DNA of 64,000 nucleotides from JAYTQQ01 sp043784965. GTDB taxonomy: Bacteria; Bdellovibrionota; Bdellovibrionia; Bdellovibrionales; JAMPXM01. The translations under genes were made by a program, and so were the position numbers. Location of the stretch: NCBI GenBank assembly GCA_043784965.1, contig JAYVXS010000165.1, forward strand, positions 1 to 64,000, written 5' to 3'. This document shows, piece after piece, positions 34,972 to 43,720 of this stretch. Under the pieces are notes generated by a model. That model had not been told where the DNA came from and ran no database searches. It saw only the letters and a program-made list of their open reading frames with translations. Positions within the stretch are counted from its first letter, which is position 1, and every line of letters begins with the position of its first letter.

Positions 34972-35169
34972 CTATACGTAACTGGCAACAAAAAAGGTAG
35001 GGCCAACTTCACAAAACCAATCTGCTCTATAGAACGAAGCGTAAAAATTTGGTTTAGGTGCCCTCAAAAAATAGTTCATTTTCCAGGCACCCACTTTGAC
35101 TAAGATTTGAACTCATAGTTGCCAGAATCCCATTTGTCAGAACACGCTAAATAGGCTTAGCATCTAGAT

Positions 35170-36087
35170 ATGAATTTCAAATTCTATCCGACTCTCCGCC
35201 GCGCTCTCCATCTTGCTGCCGTTCTAGCGTTTACTAGTTGTGCCACTTCCAAAGTCACCACTTCGAATTTTAGTAATATCAAGTTAGGCACCTGGTCACT
35301 TACTCAAGAGTTAAAGGGAGAAGGAGTCATACTTATTCCGCAATGGCATCTTGCCTCGTCAATCTCAGCAAAGACCGACGCCAAAATAGCCCAAGAAGTA
35401 AATCAGCGCGCCATTTTCACCCAACTTTCCACCTGGATCGAGGCCCATACTATTGATGCAATCTTAGCCGAGGGTTGCGAGGGGGCAATCGATGCGCAGA
35501 CCGATCAAAAATTTAATGGCTGGTCAATCAACGATTTGAAGGGTGAATTGAGTAAACAAAATTCTATAGATGCAATATTGGCCCCAATTGCATTTAAGGT
35601 GAGAGTGAAATACCCAAATGACATTCAGGTGGTTTGTGCCGACAACAAAAGTCTAATTCAGAAAAATCAACTGGCATTGTCAAACTTACGTGGATTTTCA
35701 GGGTTTAAGTTTCGCATCGAACAAAGCACACTTTCTCAGAGCGATCATCAAACTTTTCTTAATGCCAGTCGTGAAGCCTTAAGCTTAGCAAAAAATTCGC
35801 CCGAAAAAATAGTCATTGAAAGCTTGAATTCTGAAGTTAAAAAATCCCTTGCGGACTTTGATTTAGCCATTCATCAACGCAATGAAAGCTTCATTTCAAA
35901 ATCCAGGTCAATTCACGGAATAAAAGTGATCGTGATCGGAGCTGTTCATCTCAAAGACTTGCAGCTTCAACTTAGCCAAAGCAATATCGCTTTTTCAGTT
36001 TGGACCCCAGTTGGTATCGACGCGAAAGACACTCAATTACTCGAGCAGCTCAAGTCGAAATTGAAGTTACCAGAAGGTGGCTCGTGA
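35170..36087 (+). CDS. TraB/TIKI-like lipoprotein
   Basis: 305 residues. The signal ends in a lipobox (LAFTSC). Spaced motifs resemble the TraB/GumN/TIKI fold: a strand ending in His (ILIPQWHLASS), AEGCEG with the conserved Glu, a late Arg-Asn (HQRNESFISKS) and VIVIGAVHLKDLQ with the second conserved His. Some family members are proteases; activity here is not shown. It overlaps the yccF start by 4 bp and heads a three-gene unit with yccF and the ABC exporter. Confidence 0.65.
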   Translation: MNFKFYPTLRRALHLAAVLAFTSCATSKVTTSNFSNIKLGTWSLTQELKGEGVILIPQWHLASSISAKTDAKIAQEVNQRAIFTQLSTWIEAHTIDAILAEGCEGAIDAQTDQKFNGWSINDLKGELSKQNSIDAILAPIAFKVRVKYPNDIQVVCADNKSLIQKNQLALSNLRGFSGFKFRIEQSTLSQSDHQTFLNASREALSLAKNSPEKIVIESLNSEVKKSLADFDLAIHQRNESFISKSRSIHGIKVIVIGAVHLKDLQLQLSQSNIAFSVWTPVGIDAKDTQLLEQLKSKLKLPEGGS

Positions 36088-36467
36088 ATATTATTTTCAA
36101 TTTACTATGGCTCTTATTAGGTGGTTTCGCGACAGCAACAAGTTGGTTTATCGCAAGCCTCATCATGCTCATATCAATTATCGGCATTCCTTGGGCAAAG
36201 GCTTGTTTTAATATTGCGCTGCTCAATCTTTGGCCTTTTGGATCCAAAATAGTAAAAACCAAATCAGCGCCCGCCATGGGGGTTCTCACCACCCTCGGAA
36301 ATATCTTATGGTTCATTATCGCAGGATGGTGGCTAGCCCTGGGGCATTTAATACTTGCCCTACTTTTTTGTTTAACAATTATCGGCATCCCCTTTGGCGT
36401 TCAACATTTTAAACTTGCCGCCCTTTCAATTCGACCGGTTGGAAGAAATATTGAATTGGACTTTTGA
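36084..36467 (+). CDS. yccF: YccF-family inner-membrane protein
   Basis: 127 residues from GTG at 36084 (GTGA overlap with the upstream stop). NLLWLLLGGFATATSWFIA, then IIGIPWAKACFNIALL, and the second half with IIGIPFGVQHFKLAALSIRP show the internally repeated YccF structure (two copies of an IGIP-containing unit). The function of the family is unknown. A longer in-frame start at 36000 would lie inside the lipoprotein gene and lacks support. Confidence 0.88.
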   Translation: MNIIFNLLWLLLGGFATATSWFIASLIMLISIIGIPWAKACFNIALLNLWPFGSKIVKTKSAPAMGVLTTLGNILWFIIAGWWLALGHLILALLFCLTIIGIPFGVQHFKLAALSIRPVGRNIELDF

Positions 36468-36490
36468 GGATACCAAGAAAGCAAATAAGC

Positions 36491-38245
36491 ATGAACTCAA
36501 AAAATCTAGATGAGCCGAAGGATCTTTGGTTTCGCATTTTGAAACTGGCGCGGCCTGAAACCAAGGCTCTTATGATTGCGACCATTTTCTTAGCAATTGG
36601 TAGCTCAAGTAATTTAGTGTATCCGCAAATTATAAAAACTATGATTGACGGAGCCCTTAACGCCAAACAAATGGACAAGATCAATCAGGTCGCGGGCCTG
36701 ATGTTTTTAATTTTTTTCATTCAATCGATTGCGGCGGCGCTGCGCTACTATTTATTCACCATGGCTGGCGAGCGAATTGTGCTTCGCCTAAGGCAAAATC
36801 TTTACTCTCATATTCTCGAGCAAGAGATTGCATTCTTTGATTTTAATCGCACCGGCGAACTGATGAGTCGCATATCGAGCGATGCGACCATTTTGCAAAA
36901 TGCAGTCAGTGTGAATATTTCAATGGGTCTTCGTAATATCGCCGGAGCCATTGGCGGTCTCGCCATGATGATCTATACTTCGCCCAAACTAGCATTGACT
37001 ATGCTGTTAGTGGTTCCTCCTGTAGCCTTCGGCGCCGGAATTTTCGGAAGGCGCATTCGTGGTTTTTCAAAGAAGTCTCAAGATGCGCTCGCTCAAGCTT
37101 CTACCGTGGCTGAAGAAACTATTTCTGGAATGCGCACCGTGCGTTCTTTTGCTCAAGAGGATTTCGAAAAATTCAGGTACAACTCGAGCCTGACACTTTC
37201 ACTTGAGTCGGCCCGAGGCCGAGTAATGCAAATCGCCTGGTTCACCGGAATTGCTACAATGATTGGTTCATTTGCCGTTGTCGGCGTCTTATGGTTTGGC
37301 GGAAAGCTGGTGATTTTAAATGAATTGAGTATCGGCGATCTCACACAATTTCTACTTTATTTGCTCATTATGTCTTTCGCAGTCGGGGCACTTGGGAGCT
37401 TGTGGGGCGATTTCATGTCTGCGGTGGGTGCGGCCAGACGGATTTTTGAGATTCTCGACAAAAAACCCATGGTGCAAAATAATATTGGCCATAAGATTCA
37501 AGGCCTCCGAGGTGAGCTGAAGTTCGAGGCAGTTGAGTTTGCCTATCCAAGTCGGCTCGACACCAGTGTCTTGAAGAATTTTAATTTGCATCTAAAACCA
37601 GATCAAACAGTTGCCCTGGTCGGCCCCTCGGGTAGCGGCAAGACCACGGTGGCAAGTTTGGTCTCAAGATTTTATGATCCGATAAATGGTAGCATTTCTC
37701 TTGATGGAGAAGACATTAAAACTCTTGAGCCCCATTGGATGAGAAGACAAATCGGCTTGGTTTCACAAGAGCCCATCCTCATTTCATCTAGCATAGAAGA
37801 AAATATTCGCTACGGAAATGAACAGGCCACCAGCGAAGAAGTTGTCAGTGCAGCAAAGCAAGCCAATGCTGAAGAGTTTATATTGAAATTTCAAGATCGT
37901 TACGCGACACTCGTTGGTGAAAGAGGCATTCAACTATCGGGCGGACAGAAACAAAGAGTGGCAATTGCAAGAGCCCTGCTCAAAAATCCAAAGATTTTAA
38001 TTCTAGATGAAGCCACCAGCGCGCTTGACACCGAAAGCGAAGCTCTCGTGCAAGAAGCCCTGGCAAGATTAATGAAGGGTCGAACCACCTTGGTCATCGC
38101 GCATCGACTTGCAACTATTCAAAACGCCGATATTATTTGTGTTATGGAAAACGGCAGAATCATGCAGCTTGGATCTCATCAAGAATTAATTAAAGAAGAA
38201 AAGGGAATTTACAGAAAACTAATTGAGCGACAGCTCAGTCAATAA
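36491..38245 (+). CDS. MsbA-like ABC exporter half-transporter
   Basis: 584 residues. The N-terminal six-helix exporter domain (about 20-310) is followed by an ATPase with Walker A GPSGSGKTT, signature LSGGQKQRVAIARALL, Walker B ILILDEATSALD and the H-loop AHRL. The fold matches MsbA/LmrA/BmrA homodimers that flip lipids or drugs; the substrate is not assigned. The ATG at 36491 was taken over a TTG at 36464 that overlaps the yccF stop. Confidence 0.92.
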   Translation: MNSKNLDEPKDLWFRILKLARPETKALMIATIFLAIGSSSNLVYPQIIKTMIDGALNAKQMDKINQVAGLMFLIFFIQSIAAALRYYLFTMAGERIVLRLRQNLYSHILEQEIAFFDFNRTGELMSRISSDATILQNAVSVNISMGLRNIAGAIGGLAMMIYTSPKLALTMLLVVPPVAFGAGIFGRRIRGFSKKSQDALAQASTVAEETISGMRTVRSFAQEDFEKFRYNSSLTLSLESARGRVMQIAWFTGIATMIGSFAVVGVLWFGGKLVILNELSIGDLTQFLLYLLIMSFAVGALGSLWGDFMSAVGAARRIFEILDKKPMVQNNIGHKIQGLRGELKFEAVEFAYPSRLDTSVLKNFNLHLKPDQTVALVGPSGSGKTTVASLVSRFYDPINGSISLDGEDIKTLEPHWMRRQIGLVSQEPILISSSIEENIRYGNEQATSEEVVSAAKQANAEEFILKFQDRYATLVGERGIQLSGGQKQRVAIARALLKNPKILILDEATSALDTESEALVQEALARLMKGRTTLVIAHRLATIQNADIICVMENGRIMQLGSHQELIKEEKGIYRKLIERQLSQ

Positions 38246-38248
38246 CAG

Positions 38249-38409
38249 GGGCCCGTCCAAAAATAAACTGTGCGTTTTCACGAAGTGAATTTTGAAATAA
38301 ATTGAGGCGGGAGACCGCTTCCTTAGCAGGAAGCTAAGGGGAGGTCGACCAACGAAAAGTTAATTCAAAATACCAAGTGAAAATGTGCAAGTTATTTTTG
38401 GACGGGCCC
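38249..38409. repeat. 161-bp palindromic element with 18-bp terminal inverted repeats
   Basis: GGGCCCGTCCAAAAATAA (38249-38266) and its exact complement (38392-38409) bound the element. The complementarity continues imperfectly inward (GTTTTCAC...GTGAAAA, TTTTGAA...TTCAAAA). The centre has GCTTCCT-TAGC-AGGAAGC, a perfect 7-bp hairpin. It carries no ORF. It ends 12 bp before the next gene start, immediately before its AAGGAGG ribosome site. It may be a MITE-like insertion or a structured leader RNA. Confidence 0.8.
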
Positions 38410-38421
38410 TAAGGAGGACTC

Positions 38422-38775
38422 GTGAGAAATATTTTGAGTGCGGAAAATTTGGATACGAAAGCAAAAGAGAAAATTGAAAAATTTCATGCCGATGTAGTAA
38501 AGGAAGTGGAAGCGGCAGTAAAGACAAACAAGATTGTGATCGTAGGCATGGCTCAAAATCCCGTGGTTTCTAAAGCACGAAAAAATTTGGATACTGCTGG
38601 TTTAAAATTTAAATACTTAGAGTATGGCAGTTACTTTTCAATGTGGAAGCCTCGCCTAGCAGTTAAGCTGTGGAGCGGCTGGCCAACATTTCCACAGGTT
38701 TTCGTTGATGCAAAACTGATTGGCGGCAATGCCGAATTAGAAGAAATGCTAAAGTCTGGTAAAATTAAAAACTAA
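38422..38775 (+). CDS. Glutaredoxin-like protein lacking the active-site cysteine
   Basis: 117 residues, GTG start behind AAGGAGG. The C-terminal half is clearly glutaredoxin-like: WSGWPTFPQVFVDAKLIGG with the cis-Pro and the GG glutathione element. Where glutaredoxins have CPYC or CGFS the chain reads GMAQNPVVSKARK, and there is no Cys in the protein. It cannot do thiol-disulfide or Fe-S chemistry through the usual residue. It may be a structural or regulatory relative. It is preceded by the 161-bp palindromic element. Confidence 0.75.
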   Translation: MRNILSAENLDTKAKEKIEKFHADVVKEVEAAVKTNKIVIVGMAQNPVVSKARKNLDTAGLKFKYLEYGSYFSMWKPRLAVKLWSGWPTFPQVFVDAKLIGGNAELEEMLKSGKIKN

Positions 38776-38792
38776 TGTGCTCCGAAAAACTA

Positions 38793-38824
38793 GCTTTCTT
38801 TCATGACCAGTCATGAAAGAAAGC
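38793..38824 (-). terminator. Terminator, strong hairpin between convergent genes
   Basis: GCTTTCTTTCATGA and TCATGAAAGAAAGC, a perfect 14-bp stem with a 4-nt loop. On the minus strand it is followed by TAGTTTTTC. It lies 18 bp after the top6A stop and probably also ends the glutaredoxin-like transcript. Confidence 0.85.
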
Positions 38825-38841
38825 CAATAGCCTCGAAATTT

Positions 38842-40005
38842 TTAAATGTAGGATCCGCTTCGGATTTTATCGACAATGATCTTCTCAGGGGTCAAAGGAT
38901 CGTTTGGATTCACCGCGAACAATGCCTGTTGCTCACATCGCAGTTTGTTTTTAACCAGCCAGTTGAGAATATCCGCAAGTTTACGATTTTTCTTGTCTTG
39001 AAAAAATGGATCATTCGCCAAAGCATCTTTAGCTTTTTTAAGCGATCTCGACTCAACTGGGTCCTTTTCGCGAACTTCGTAGCAATCCAAATCATATTTC
39101 TTCACATCCTCTGGCAAAACTCCCAGAAAATGAACAGAAGGTGCCGAGAAATCAGAGTTACGAATCAGTGATGCCGCAGAACCGGCCTTCAAAGTTCGAA
39201 AAATATTTTGCAAAGTATAGGCGTCGAGATCTCCAAAAAAGAATATTGGAACTTTAAGTTCGGTTTGAATTAGTTTACACCAGCCGCGCACTCCATTCGA
39301 CGGAACCCCTTGAGCACCCATGACAATACAGTTATGTCTTTTCGTCATGCCATTTGACACAAGGGTTCCCGCTGTACCTTCGGACTCAACAACCAGGCAA
39401 AACTCGATTTTTTTCTTGGCCTTTAGCCTTAAAGCTTGAGGTTTATTTTTCGGCTGAAAGGGTGTTGTTCCGAGAGAACTTAAATCAACGACGGCACGGT
39501 CTCCATCCGAAAGAGTTTCAGTCACTACCAGATGTTGCGAATAAGTTTGGCCGCCGCGATCATTGGCAAAACAATTGAGCTCTTCGCGGTAGACCTCGAG
39601 CATATCACCAATAAAATCAATAATCGAATCGCTCTCTTCTTGCGCCGTAAAATCAAGCGGCTTTAAGTTCTGAGACGACTTCACCATACCTTTTCCGATG
39701 TAATAGAGTTCGCGCTTGGTATTGACCGCACCGGTGCGAATATTTCGCAGTAGCACCTCAAGCATAAAAACCACTCTCGCCATTTTCTGAACGCTTGATA
39801 CATTGAGCTCGGTGCGAACTCTCTTACTACCTGGAGTCAAATAACCGACTTTTGGATTATACAATGAGTTGTCGAGCGAACATTTAACCGCCTCAAGAAC
39901 GGGGCGATTTGAATTTTCGAGCTCCTTGAGCATGATATCACACAATGCTTTTGCTTCTGCCGGGATATCTTTAGTGAGCTTTCGAATCCTAATAATTTTA
40001 TCCAT
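38842..40005 (-). CDS. top6A: DNA topoisomerase VI subunit A (Spo11-type cleavage subunit)
   Basis: 387 residues. The CAP/winged-helix part holds TKRELYYIGKG, with Tyr102 as the expected DNA-cleaving residue. The Toprim part has LVVESEG (Glu208) and FFFGDLDAYT (Asp260, Asp262) as metal ligands; archaeal enzymes usually read GDPDP/DG here. Topo VI is a type IIB enzyme that passes one duplex through another. It is standard in archaea and plants and patchy in bacteria. It starts 12 bp after the top6B stop, the same B-A order as many archaeal operons, and shows no sign of decay. Confidence 0.93.
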   Translation of the reverse strand: MDKIIRIRKLTKDIPAEAKALCDIMLKELENSNRPVLEAVKCSLDNSLYNPKVGYLTPGSKRVRTELNVSSVQKMARVVFMLEVLLRNIRTGAVNTKRELYYIGKGMVKSSQNLKPLDFTAQEESDSIIDFIGDMLEVYREELNCFANDRGGQTYSQHLVVTETLSDGDRAVVDLSSLGTTPFQPKNKPQALRLKAKKKIEFCLVVESEGTAGTLVSNGMTKRHNCIVMGAQGVPSNGVRGWCKLIQTELKVPIFFFGDLDAYTLQNIFRTLKAGSAASLIRNSDFSAPSVHFLGVLPEDVKKYDLDCYEVREKDPVESRSLKKAKDALANDPFFQDKKNRKLADILNWLVKNKLRCEQQALFAVNPNDPLTPEKIIVDKIRSGSYI

Positions 40006-40017
40006 TATATCATCCCT

Positions 40018-41919
40018 TTATTTCGATTTTTTCTGAGTCGCGGCTTTTTCGGTGGCCTTCGCTTTAGACTTTGAGGCTGTTTTCTCAGTCCCCTGGGCTT
40101 GTTTTTCCGTCGCCTGTTTTTCAGTCGATTTGACAGTCGATTTGACAGTCGAATCTTGGGCCTCTTTAGCCGTGGTTCCCTTTTGCGTGCCCTTATCTTT
40201 AGAGCCCTCAAGCTCTTCGTCTACTGGAGCTTCAAATTCAGTTAGCTCTTCGGTGAGCAATTCACTCTCAACATGGCGCTGATCAAATTTCACCCCAGCT
40301 TTGAGGGCTTTTTCTTTCAAAGCTTGCAATCGAACCTCAGCAACTGACAGGTCTTTTTCAGCCGCACGTGTGTCTCGACCCAACAGCTTTTTCAAGCCTT
40401 CTTCGGCATTTTTTTTGCGTGTCTGATTAGCGCCGGTAATACGAACCAAGCCCTCAACCAAGATTGGACCGAATTGTTCAATATGGGCCAATTTTCTCTC
40501 AAGATCTGCTTCTTTATTTTCTTTGCGAATATGGCGAGAGAGCTGCTGGCCCGCTTGCATCAATGTACGCCTGATTTCCTCAATGAGCTCATCGGATGCA
40601 TCTATTGTTTCTTTCGAGGCATTTTTAAACTTAATAAATGGCGAGACCACACTAATGGCGAATACATAGGGGCCGGAAGGAATACTATCTTTACCTTGCG
40701 CAAGCCCATACGAACGCCAATTGACACTTTCAACAGCTTGAGTGATCGCACATGAACTCTTATCAAACTGCAAGGGCACACGATTGGCGAAGCGAAGAAG
40801 TTGAATAGATTCATCCATGCTACCTCTGGTTAAAAACCGGGCCAAGGCCACTTCAACAACGACGGGTTTAAAATCACAAATTCGCGGTTTGCGGGTTACC
40901 ACTGAGAAGAAATCGATGTCACCAAGTCGCATAATACTTTTCGAAAGTGCTTCTTCACCAACAGTAAGTACTGATTTAGTAGAGGGGCTTTGCAATTCAA
41001 CTTTTTGAATGACCTGAAAAGCAGCTTTAAATTCGCCTTCCTTCATTTTCATTACCGGCATATTCAACAAAGATTTTGGCATTCCGCCTTTAACGAGATC
41101 CTTAATTGTTTGATCACTCACTCGAGAAAAGCCAGTTTTCAAGAATTTGCCGAAATCAACTTTCCCGAAAAGGTGCGCGTGAGTCATAAATTCGCCAAGC
41201 TTCATCGTATGTGGATGCGGCAAAGTACTCTCTGGAATTTCAGGACAAATATCAGTAACCCGCTTTACCTTCACCCATTCTTGATCGACAACTTTGTAGT
41301 CTAAACTCATATGGGGATTTACTAAAGTAGTGCCCTCTAAATAGGTCAAAAGTCCACCATCACCATTTAATTGAATTCGTCCATCAATACGAAACTCAAC
41401 ACGGGTCCCATGCGGACGATCCCAATCGATGCTTTCCTTTTTCTTAAGGACACCCTTGTTAGCTTTAATATCGACGTCGACAAGACAACTAATTGCCTTG
41501 CGCATATTTTTCTGGATTGTCGTCACCTGCACACCCGAAGCATTCGTCAGCTGAGCCCAGGTTGTCGCTGCCGAAATGCCTATACCCTGTTGTCCGCGTG
41601 AACATTGGCCTTTACCAAATTTACTAGAGGCCAGATACTCGCCAAAAACCTTTGCAATATCATCCGGATCAATCCCGGGACCATTATCTTCAACGACGAT
41701 TTTAATTAGATCAGTTGATTTCGAACTTCCTTCGCCGATTTTTGTAATTGAAACCTTCAAGTCCGGCAAAATTGAGCTTTCTTCACAGGCATCAAGTGAG
41801 TTATCAACGGCCTCTTTAAGAGTCGTCAATACGGCTTTAAGTGGCGAAGAAAATCCCACCTGTTGCAAATTCTTTGCGAAATACTCCGCGGTACTACTGC
41901 TGGTAATTTTTTTTGACAC
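40018..41919 (-). CDS. top6B: DNA topoisomerase VI subunit B (GHKL ATPase)
   Basis: 633 residues, GTG start. The GHKL boxes are visible: EAVDNSLDACEE (N box), VVEDNGPGIDPDDI and RGQQGIGISAA. The transducer region follows to about residue 540. The ATP-dependent gate is supplied by this subunit. The last 70 residues are low-complexity Lys/Thr/Glu/Ala (for example TVKSTVKSTEKQATEKQAQG), with a 12-bp DNA repeat at about 40126-40160. Such a tail is not usual in archaeal Top6B and may bind DNA or simply be disordered. It is cotranscribed with top6A. Confidence 0.92.
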   Translation of the reverse strand: MSKKITSSSTAEYFAKNLQQVGFSSPLKAVLTTLKEAVDNSLDACEESSILPDLKVSITKIGEGSSKSTDLIKIVVEDNGPGIDPDDIAKVFGEYLASSKFGKGQCSRGQQGIGISAATTWAQLTNASGVQVTTIQKNMRKAISCLVDVDIKANKGVLKKKESIDWDRPHGTRVEFRIDGRIQLNGDGGLLTYLEGTTLVNPHMSLDYKVVDQEWVKVKRVTDICPEIPESTLPHPHTMKLGEFMTHAHLFGKVDFGKFLKTGFSRVSDQTIKDLVKGGMPKSLLNMPVMKMKEGEFKAAFQVIQKVELQSPSTKSVLTVGEEALSKSIMRLGDIDFFSVVTRKPRICDFKPVVVEVALARFLTRGSMDESIQLLRFANRVPLQFDKSSCAITQAVESVNWRSYGLAQGKDSIPSGPYVFAISVVSPFIKFKNASKETIDASDELIEEIRRTLMQAGQQLSRHIRKENKEADLERKLAHIEQFGPILVEGLVRITGANQTRKKNAEEGLKKLLGRDTRAAEKDLSVAEVRLQALKEKALKAGVKFDQRHVESELLTEELTEFEAPVDEELEGSKDKGTQKGTTAKEAQDSTVKSTVKSTEKQATEKQAQGTEKTASKSKAKATEKAATQKKSK

Positions 41920-42286
41920 TTTACAATTATCCTTTTTGGCCTCTTTGAGTCCGCTTGCAAGAAGAGCCTTTGTGCTTTCAAAAGTATTATCAAATTACAT
42001 TCAAGCGTCATTCTTCATCTCAATTCAACAAAAAAATTTAAATCGCGCGAAAATCACACAGTTTATTGCAAATGCCTTTTAGCTGAATCTGCGATAATTC
42101 TAATGGACGTCATTGTGTTTTGGCAGGTGATGAAGTATTTTTGAACACAAATCTGAGTTCCATGAGCATTGCTCATTGAATTGGCGTTTTTAAAGTGATG
42201 CGGCGTTTCTGTTATTGTTGAGCCTGTCCAATTTGTTATCATCTAGAAATGTTTTTGATCAAATTTAAACGAAAGAAGCTATTGAA
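41920..42286. other. 367-bp divergent intergenic region
   Basis: It separates top6B (minus) from the FKBP gene (plus) and should carry promoters for both. AAGGA lies 10 nt before the top6B GTG. No repeat, RNA or further gene is seen. Confidence 0.5.
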
Positions 42287-42886
42287 ATGACATTAGAAAG
42301 AAAATGGATTCTACGCTTTACTTGTTTAGCGTTTCTACCCTTTGCCATAGCTGTAGAACCACCGCCGCAGGCTGCTCCCGCCGCACCTCCTACGACAACT
42401 CTCGAGAAAATCAAAATCAACGAGATCGCGACGAAGAGCCCCCAGGGTCTCGAAAAAAAGACCAAAAAATCAGGGGATGCCAAAAAAGAAAAAAGTGTTT
42501 TAAAAATTCCAGCAGAAATTAAAAATTTAATCATTGAAGACCTGCTGCCAGGTTCTGGCCGAGCAGCGGTCAAAGGAAAAAGCGTCAAAGTAAACTATAC
42601 CGGTTGGTTTTTTGATGCAAAACAACCGCAATTGAAGGGTTTTCAGCTCGATTCCTCAGAAGGCAAAGAGCCCTTTGAATTTACCCTAGGTGAAAAGCAG
42701 GTGATCGCCGGATGGGATGAAGGTTTAGTCAATATGAAAGTTGGTGGAAAGCGAAAACTTTATATTCCAGCGGAGCTGGCCTATGGCAGCCGTGGCACTC
42801 GTGATGGCGTTGTTCCGATCAATCAGGCTTTGCTTTTCGAAATCGAACTACTCGACGTAATGGATGAAAAAACCGTGCTAAAATAA
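42287..42886 (+). CDS. Periplasmic FKBP-type peptidyl-prolyl isomerase
   Basis: 199 residues. A signal peptide precedes a Pro/Ala-rich and charged spacer. The FKBP domain starts near 85: VKVNYTGWFFDAKQPQLKGF, then FTLGEKQVIAGWDEGLVNMK and RKLYIPAELAYGSRG, with the family's Tyr, Asp, Val-Ile and Trp pocket residues. It helps fold exported proteins. The 3' end overlaps the convergent ppsR end by 9 bp. Confidence 0.93.
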   Translation: MTLERKWILRFTCLAFLPFAIAVEPPPQAAPAAPPTTTLEKIKINEIATKSPQGLEKKTKKSGDAKKEKSVLKIPAEIKNLIIEDLLPGSGRAAVKGKSVKVNYTGWFFDAKQPQLKGFQLDSSEGKEPFEFTLGEKQVIAGWDEGLVNMKVGGKRKLYIPAELAYGSRGTRDGVVPINQALLFEIELLDVMDEKTVLK

Positions 42887-43720
42887 GTATTTATCAGGAA
42901 GCCCCATTCTCGAAGCGATAATCCGGGTAATCTCTGTCGCCGTCTCTTCAAGTGCCCGTTCGGTAACGTTTAATACTGGCCATCTTTTATTTTGTTTAAA
43001 TATGCCTTGGGCATATTCGATTTCTTGAGCAATATAACTGCTCCGGGCGTACTCTCCACCTGGGTCTTGACCAAATTTCTCAAGTCGATTTCGCCGTATT
43101 CGCGACAAACTATCGGGGTCGATAATTAGACCAATGATTTTTCTTTGATCGACAGTCGCAAGCTCTTGCGGGAGCAGCGTATTTAAAACAAGAGGAATAT
43201 TTACCACCTTCCAACCCTTGTGACTTAAAAAAATTGAAAGTGGCGTCTTACTAGTACGACTGACGCCCACCAATATAATATCGGCTTGGTCGAGATCTGT
43301 CAGACACTTTCCATCGTCATGTTTAACGGTGTATTCGATGGCTTCAATTCGTTTAAAATAACGTAAATCAACGCTATGAAGAAGGCCGACCTGGTGAGTG
43401 GATTTCACTCCAAAATAAATATCAAGTTGATCCAATAGGGGACCAAGTAGATCGACGGTCTGAAGACCTTTTCCCGAGGCATATTCGCGAATTTTATCTC
43501 TCAAATGAGGCGATGCCATAGTATGAACGATAATTGCCTTTGCCTCAAAAGCCATGTCAATTAATGACTCAACTTGGTTTTCATTTCGAACATTCTTATG
43601 ACGAACTATTTGCGAGTCGACCTCAGAATATTGAACCAGTGCGGCTCGAATCATAGTCGACGCGGTTTCACCGGTACCATCTGATATTATATAGACTGTG
43701 GCCTTTCGCTCTTCAGTCAT
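42878..43720 (-). CDS. ppsR: Pyruvate, phosphate dikinase / PEP synthase regulatory protein (PpsR/DUF299)
   Basis: 280 residues from the ATG at 43720, which overlaps the upstream stop by 8 bp. VYIISDGTGETASTM at the start and the P-loop-like GVSRTSKTPLSIFLS define the family, a bifunctional kinase and pyrophosphorylase that switches PEP synthase or PPDK off and on by Thr phosphorylation. The target enzyme gene is not in the window. Confidence 0.93.
   Translation of the reverse strand: MTEERKATVYIISDGTGETASTMIRAALVQYSEVDSQIVRHKNVRNENQVESLIDMAFEAKAIIVHTMASPHLRDKIREYASGKGLQTVDLLGPLLDQLDIYFGVKSTHQVGLLHSVDLRYFKRIEAIEYTVKHDDGKCLTDLDQADIILVGVSRTSKTPLSIFLSHKGWKVVNIPLVLNTLLPQELATVDQRKIIGLIIDPDSLSRIRRNRLEKFGQDPGGEYARSSYIAQEIEYAQGIFKQNKRWPVLNVTERALEETATEITRIIASRMGLPDKYLF

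Larger units (their letters stand above)
34684..35169. other. 486-bp intergenic region with repeats
   Basis: It carries an 11-bp tandem (GATAAAGTGTG, 34780-34809), R1 copy 3 (34823-34847), R2 copy 2 (34911-34940) and another 11-bp duplication (CCCCTAAACTG, 34950-34971). No gene is seen. Promoters for bioY and the lipoprotein should be here. Confidence 0.6.

Noticed and set aside
38330..38370. tRNA-like look of the centre of the 161-bp element (GGTCGACC near a hairpin)
   Set aside because: No cloverleaf with a 7-nt anticodon loop and a proper acceptor stem could be drawn.
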